Below are positions 58,800 through 64,000 of a DNA stretch of 64,000 nucleotides, piece after piece. Within the stretch, counting starts at the first letter, position 1; the number at the start of each line of letters is the position of its first letter. The stretch is taken from positions 186,001 to 250,000 of the forward strand of contig JAULBX010023296.1 of assembly GCA_032358255.1 (NCBI GenBank). Direction: 5' to 3'. The position numbers and the translations under genes were made by a program. This DNA comes from Heterotrichella gracilis (taxonomy: Eukaryota; Sar; Xanthophyceae; Tribonematales; Xanthonemataceae). Below the pieces are notes generated by a model. The model worked only from the letters and a program-made list of their open reading frames with translations. It searched no databases and was not told where the DNA came from.

Positions 58800-59620
58800 G
58801 CGGCGTTGTGGTTTGCGGGCAAGAGCTGGGTAGTCACAAGCTGGGATCCAAATCCACACCAGTCAAGTCGACCAGTCACCTCCGAGTTGGTGCTGTGCCC
58901 GCGGCAGTCTGTCTCGGCTCATGATCGATGACCGGTCAAGGGCTTAGTATATGAACATTCGACACGTGGTGGACACCTTGTCGCTAGAGGGGTTGGCAAC
59001 TCCTTGCGACCCTAGCCCAAACCCTAAGGTTAACCTTAAATCCCGGACATTGAATCCTTGTCCCCGATGGATACCAGCCTCCGAGCTGGCTCCTTTCCAC
59101 TCCTTCTCTTCCTCATCCGGCGCCTTTATTTTTGAAACAAGGTTCGTCCCTTGAAGTTCATTATTTATTTACCTGTCCCCACATTGGTTATCAATGGCGT
59201 GAATCTGTGACATTCCTTCCTGAGGGCATGCGAATTGACCCCTCACCCCTCCCAACATGTGTACCATTTGTAGACTCCTCCCTCACAGCATAAACTGAAT
59301 GGGCCACCCACAGCATTTTCAACCGGCCCGCCCTCTTGCTCCTGTTCCTCACCAAACCCCAGCCCCACGATCAAAGTTTGATCAGCCCATCAGTTGACAC
59401 TGTAGCTAGCACTGCTGAAATCCTGCAGGGCATGCATGCCCCAAGGGGTTTACAGCAATATCCCACACATGCAGTACTGCTATACAAATCAACAAGTGCC
59501 GCAATGTTACGCAAACACCTCAATTATTTTTTTACTTCTCTACCTGAAGCATCCTGGTCAGCATATAGATGTGTCACAGCCTTGCATTAGTATTTGTGAT
59601 ATCCACAACAATTTAATCGT
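58800..59620. other. No gene seen between the two NTR paralogs
   Basis: About 0.8 kb. A degenerate telomere-like CCCAAACCCTAAGG piece lies at ~59017. Short plus-strand frames lack recognisable features. Confidence 0.5.
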
Positions 59621-59626
59621 CCCACT

Positions 59627-61685
59627 CTACACAGCAGCAAAAAACAGTGGAACGCTGCCGACAACCATGAATATGAGCATATTCAGAGAGGCACTCTTTG
59701 AGGCAAAGTTGCTGGCAGCTGGCGCCGGACCAGGTGGCAGGGTTGACAGCGCATCAGACAATAGTGTGCCGGCATTCAATTTTCCTGCATCCTGAGAGTT
59801 ACTTGCCGAAGTGTTTCCCTGCATCGTTGAGTTAATGGTCGTCACCCCCTCCACAACGTTCACTGTTGTGACACCATCAGGCGTGGCAGTCACTGATTGA
59901 AATACTGATTGATCATAGCGTTCCACTTTTGTTGCCTCACCATCGGTAATGCTGGAAGATGGTGCAGGGGCAATGAACAATCTGGCGCCTTGGAACCCCT
60001 CAGATGGATTGCAAAATATCTGGCATGCTTGCAGTGTTTCAAAATTGTTGTCGTTGCCTTCAACAGGGCAGCCTCCAAAGATGAACTCTTCGCACCTGCA
60101 CCATGCACAATGCACACTGTAAAATACACACAAAAGTGACATAGACATTACCGGTCTTGTTTGGTGGTAAGTGTGCAGGTTGCTTTTTTTTGGCAGTTTT
60201 TTTTGGCAGGTGCGCATGCATGTTCTGATACCGCATACTCATCACGCACCTTCCAGTTTCAGCGTTGAAGTAGTAGCCCAAGATTGCTGCTCTGCATTGA
60301 CCCGGTTCCATGGGTTGCAAGCAGATGGATGGCACAGTAGGCGACATGGGTTCTGGCTCTGCTGTCACTGCTGACCTGCGCATGGCATGCAATCATGGGT
60401 GAATGGCGTGATAATGCATGATTGACTCAGTCTGGTCTGACAGCTAACGCACACCATACAGCTGATTCGGCTGCTTGTCAATGATGAACAGCTCTGGACA
60501 CAGATGTGGGAACCTATGCATATATGTGTGTGGACTGCATGCCATGCGCAAAATATGTAAATTTACCCGTCTTTGCCATCCTGACACACGGGCTCAAGGC
60601 CCATGGCGTAAAGTATCTCCAAGTTGGTATCGGTAGGGAGAACAGTTGCTGTGAACTCATCATCGTAGAGAGCAGTGAAAATGTAGTATTCCATAGTGGT
60701 CACTCCAGGCGCTGCACAGCGGGGACGCAACATTATCAGTACGCCGTATAGTGTAAGTGTTTTTGGCAGTACAATTGTTGTTATTTACTTTTCACAGGTA
60801 GGCACTTAGAGGGAAATTAAACCAATAAAACAGCAATCTTGCAATGCAGAAGGGGACAAGCGCATGCACGCATGCTGACAACGCTCACATTGGGACCCCT
60901 CCTGCCAACGGATGGTACTTTCCTGGCTACCGTGGCACTACTACTCATGTAAACAGCATCACGCATATGCAAATAAATCATTCTTTGCAACGAGGATGAA
61001 AAGCGCATGCTCTTCACTTCTCAAGCCTTTGGCGATTATGATGGCAAAATTGTATACCCAATTTTGTATTCATTCTGTTGCAGCAGTGGCAGAACTGCAC
61101 GCTGCGAGTAGTAGGGGCCATAGCCCCACCAATGAGTGGGTTTGCACTGTCACCTAGAGCGCACCTGGTGGTTCCAGGAAAAACAAGTATGTCTCATTCA
61201 CCGACACAACAGATTGACATTGACCGGAAATTTTGTTGAAGGGAGTAGCCATAATCTGTGATCCTGGCTGCAGCATGCCTGCATGCGCATTGAGGTTACA
61301 CACCCATTCAGCAGAGTCAACATGATCATAAAGCAAGTCACTGCCAGTGGCAGTGGAATGGCACGCCATGGCACTTATCTCACGCACCGTCATACAGTGT
61401 CATGTTCCCCTTCATCACGCAGTCTACAGCAATGGTGGCCACGTCAAAAAGCCCTCCATTGAGATCATCTCCTGCAGTGCCCAAGGTGTGCAGCTCCACC
61501 ACTGTGCCTTGTATCACGATGGGAGCATCCTCCACTCGCTTTTCCAATGCTGAAGGGGTGTAGTTGGCTGGCAAAAAGCAGGCGCTGCCATGCTGGACAA
61601 GGATCGCTGCAGCAACCAACATGATGATGGTTCTGGTTGTGCCAAAGCCAAGGTTACTGGCTGCATGCAGCCTTGCACGCGCCAT
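59627..61685 (-). CDS. Secreted NTR-like + Kunitz/BPTI protein, probable GPI anchor
   Basis: Five minus-strand exons close in phase to 378 residues: 61388-61685, 61165-61263, 60567-60711, 60250-60375 and 59627-60095. (1) Signal peptide, IIMLVAAAILVQHGSA. (2) NTR/TIMP-like module starting at the next Cys: DAPIVIQGTVVELHTLGTAG, VATIAVDCVMKGNMTL, SGQCQSVVSVNETYLFFLEPP. This follows the netrin pattern (core strand, Val-x-Lys-Gly, later Cys, Tyr-Leu), but the assignment is by eye. (3) Kunitz domain, split by an intron: CLQPMEPGQCRAAILGYYFN, ETGRCEEFIFGGCPVEG, NNFETLQACQIFC. Cys spacing is 8-15-7-14-3 (standard 8-15-7-12-3). The P1 residue is Arg, as in trypsin-type inhibitors. (4) Ser/Thr/Pro linker. 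(5) C-terminal hydrophobic tail LNMLIFMVVGSVPLFFAAV after small residues, typical of a GPI signal or a membrane anchor. Confidence 0.88.
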
Positions 61686-61689
61686 GGCT

Positions 61690-63130
61690 AACAGCTACAC
61701 AGAGGTATCCTTGCTAAAACGTTGAGCTGGGCGTGGGCGTTGGTTAACGATCTGGCTATATATATGCACTGCCAATTTGAAACGGGGCGCGTCCTACTTA
61801 TGTATGTGTGCTGTCAACCTGACGGTGGACGCCTATCAGGTCACACCAAGCTGATACATATGTCAGTCTCGGCTTCGAGGCGAAGACCTGGTCAGAAAGC
61901 GTATGCAGGTGCCGTGCCCGCGGCGTGTGATTACCAATTGCGGCAGGAGCTAGGCAGATCACTGACACCGGGTGACCGGGCGCTCAGCCATCGTCATGTG
62001 TTCTCCACGGCGCGGGCAACGGGCTCATGATGCTTAATGCACATAAGCCCCATACCGCTCGCAGCTTGTCGCTGCAAAGTTGCACTGGGTCGGTCACCGG
62101 GGCCTGATCTGTGTTGCTCCTCCTAGGGTCTGCTGCGACCCTACCCAAATCCCCAAGTTGGCTTCAACCCCGGGGACCGGATAAGGGACATGTCCACCCA
62201 TGGCGTTAATTGAAACAATGTCCCTTGCCACCGTGGCCGCCCATGACCCTAGTACGCACGTACGGCGGATTATCCACTACAAGACACCAAAGTTACTTGT
62301 TTTGGTAAACCGTTACAGTAACCGACTTGGTGGGTGCATGTCGAAATCGCTTGCATAGCTGCTGCCGCATGTTGTCTAGACTTTCGAAGTTCACGCCTTA
62401 TCCAGCCGAGGTTTCATGTGTACCTACTTACCGTGTTGCCGTTTGGACTGTTAGCCCAGGACAACGGGTGCAGTAACAACCCGCGTAACTGTAGAGCCGT
62501 TCAAGCTCGCTACCTTTGGTACCTGTATACATAAAGAGGAGTGACTGGATTCAACTAGCTGGGGCTTGGCACTGCTGAAGGTATTGCAGCCCACTCGCAC
62601 CAAATGAAAACCTGGCCGTCTCAGAAAAAAACCTGCTCACTGAGTACCCAGTGAGCTAAGCAGTCACTCTAGCCACTGTGGGCTAACCCATGGACGTATC
62701 TAAATCAGTGGTATTGTAATCCGATGGGCCCACGCTGGCCAGCTTCACACCGCCAATACGAAGACTTAGTAAGCAAGCTGCTTAGGCAGAAGTGTAGCCA
62801 TGTGTTGACTGAACTTGCTGTATTGCTGCTACTGCAGGCTTTGGGCTTCCATTGCAGCAATACTGTGGACCCAGTGTGATCCAGCTCTAGCCTAGGAGAA
62901 TCATTGAAGCTGTGGTGGCTGTGTCATAACTTCACAGCTATCAGTTCAAGGCCCCTCACTGGAGCACATCGGCACACTGTGGCTGGGTCTCATCACAATA
63001 CGCTCCTACCCAGTGGTTGGGATCACTGGTGCAGCAAGGACCAGCACCACCACCACCTACAACCCAAACAGCGCGGTGCTGTGACACCCGCGCGCCCCCA
63101 CCTGGTGCCATAGTGGCTCACACCTCAGTT
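61690..63130. other. No gene seen (intergenic)
   Basis: About 1.4 kb upstream of the Kunitz gene and of the plus-strand gene at 63.1 kb, which are divergent. It contains TATATATATG near 61760, possibly a promoter element of the Kunitz gene. Otherwise nothing distinctive. Confidence 0.45.
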
Positions 63131-63140
63131 GATCACCAAC

Positions 63141-63780
63141 ATGAATAAAGGGGAGGTGCTTGGAGCGGCAGTCCTCAGCTTGATTGTGCTTGCGGGTATT
63201 GCTGACCCACTGCTGAAAGTAGCTAGGCAGTACCAGCCTCAACGCCACCAACAGAGCGTCCGCCTCCAACAGCGGCATATTGGTGAAGAGTACTACCACG
63301 CCGATGATGAAGTTGACTACAGCACCAGCAACAACCCACTTGTCAAGCGCCTGCTCAATGATGGCCATGCGGATGAGCAGCCTGCAGTGGAAGATTTGAC
63401 AGATGGAGAAATTGAGAGCAGCTCGGCTGATGACATTGAGCAGCCTACCAGCAACACCCAACTAGGCTTGCAGGACCTGGCGCATGATAATGAAGATAGC
63501 CAGGGGCAGAGCAACACACCCAGGAAGTCAGTCTCAGCAGAGCAAGAACTGGATGGCAAGCCACTCCCTGCCAGTCATCTTGTGCAGGCAGTGACCATCG
63601 TGTGCCCTGTTTCTGTGGGTGAAGTTGCCAGGTTCTTTGCGCTACTCAACAGCATCCAGCAGCACATGCGACCCAGTCAGATCGCTGAGCTGATCATGAT
63701 TGTACCCGATGCCGACGTCTCCATCTTTAATCTGATCAGGTACTGCAGGTACAACATGTACTACATTGGGGATCAGCAGC
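63141..63780 (+). CDS. Type II membrane protein, glycosyltransferase-like start, runs past the first exon
   Basis: ATG at 63141 begins MNKGEVLGAAVLSLIVLAGI, a short basic N-terminus and a single hydrophobic signal-anchor. A ~110-residue acidic, Ser/Gln-rich stem follows, and then a folded segment VTIVCPVSVGEVARFFALLN and IAELIMIVPDADVSIFNLIR. This layout, and the beta-strand-like VTIVCPVS and LIMIVPD pair, is what Golgi glycosyltransferases show at the start of their catalytic domain. A GT donor after NLIR (63739) or an in-frame stop at 63783 ends the visible part; I favour splicing into an exon beyond the window. The specific enzyme family is not identifiable. Confidence 0.55.
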
Positions 63781-64000
63781 TGTAGCAGCAACAGCTCTTA
63801 TTTCTTGTCTGCTAAAAAGGATTCCATTTGACTTCCTCCTAGTGAGTTGCATTCTGGCACTCTTGCATGAATGGGGGGGTTATGCTGGTTGGCAAGTATG
63901 TGCAGGATGGCGACTACACTTTACATGTCTTGTGCTGTCACAGCGGCTTAGCGGCTGCGCCTTGTCTCATTAGGTATAAAGTCAACTCCAGTAAGCATGT

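Noticed and set aside
1-64000. tRNA or rRNA genes
   Set aside because: I saw no convincing tRNA box A/box B pair with a closing acceptor stem and no rRNA-like sequence, but a covariance-model scan was not possible.

Overview
The window is nuclear DNA of a green plant-lineage eukaryote, most likely a green alga. Almost every gene is split by GT-AG introns. The gene content is that of a photosynthetic eukaryote: a ZOP1-type splicing factor, a VEFS-box Polycomb protein, a peroxisomal SDR ending in SKL, a TrmA-type tRNA methyltransferase and a TIP41 protein. Introns carry degenerate tracts of the plant-type telomere repeat TTTAGGG/CCCTAAA, and the palindrome TGCATGCA recurs throughout. I cannot name the species. 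Exon coordinates were worked out by hand from splice motifs and reading-frame phase. In every multi-exon model marked as complete, the exon phases close without a break.

Layout. 0-10 kb, all minus: 5' part of ribosomal protein uL13/RPL13A running off the left edge; an unrecognised coiled-coil gene; a 920-residue coiled-coil/AT-hook-like protein with a decayed copy of part of its last exon further left. 10.9-18 kb: ZOP1 (+), a METTL21-type methyltransferase (-), a small membrane protein (-), TIP41/TIPRL (+). 18.4-23.6 kb: an 826-residue multipass membrane protein (-). 24.6-24.8 kb: a long near-perfect hairpin. 24.9-31.5 kb: DUS3 (-), with an assembly gap inside a ~208 bp tandem array in its last intron. 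32.1-34.7 kb: IMP4 (+). 35.7-37.0 kb: a small membrane protein (-). 38.3-41.7 kb: NAD kinase (-). 42.4-45.1 kb: peroxisomal 2,4-dienoyl-CoA-reductase-like SDR (+), with a broken mobile-element fragment in its last intron. 45.9-48.6 kb: TrmA-type tRNA m5U54 methyltransferase (-). 49.0-53.4 kb: SUZ12/EMF2-type PRC2 subunit (+). 54.5-56.5 kb: unrecognised gene (+). 57.4-61.7 kb: two paralogous secreted proteins (-); one is a signal peptide + NTR-like + Kunitz + probable GPI protein, the other stops after the NTR-like part. 63.1 kb to the right edge: start of a type II membrane protein (+).

Most genes are housekeeping: ribosome and rRNA maturation (RPL13A, IMP4), tRNA modification (DUS3, TrmA), splicing (ZOP1), TOR/PP2A signalling (TIP41), chromatin (SUZ12), NADP supply and fatty-acid oxidation (NAD kinase and the NADPH-dependent SDR, divergently arranged). 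Several neighbours are divergent pairs sharing 0.46-0.73 kb upstream regions (TrmA/SUZ12, DUS3/IMP4, NADK/SDR).

Two things stand out. First, introns of IMP4, DUS3 and NADK repeatedly contain decayed copies of the neighbouring exon edge including its splice site, often next to telomere-like repeats; this looks like a recurrent way of enlarging introns. Second, an algal secreted protein joins an NTR/TIMP-like module to a Kunitz/BPTI inhibitor domain with an arginine at P1, next to a Kunitz-less paralog with identical exon lengths.
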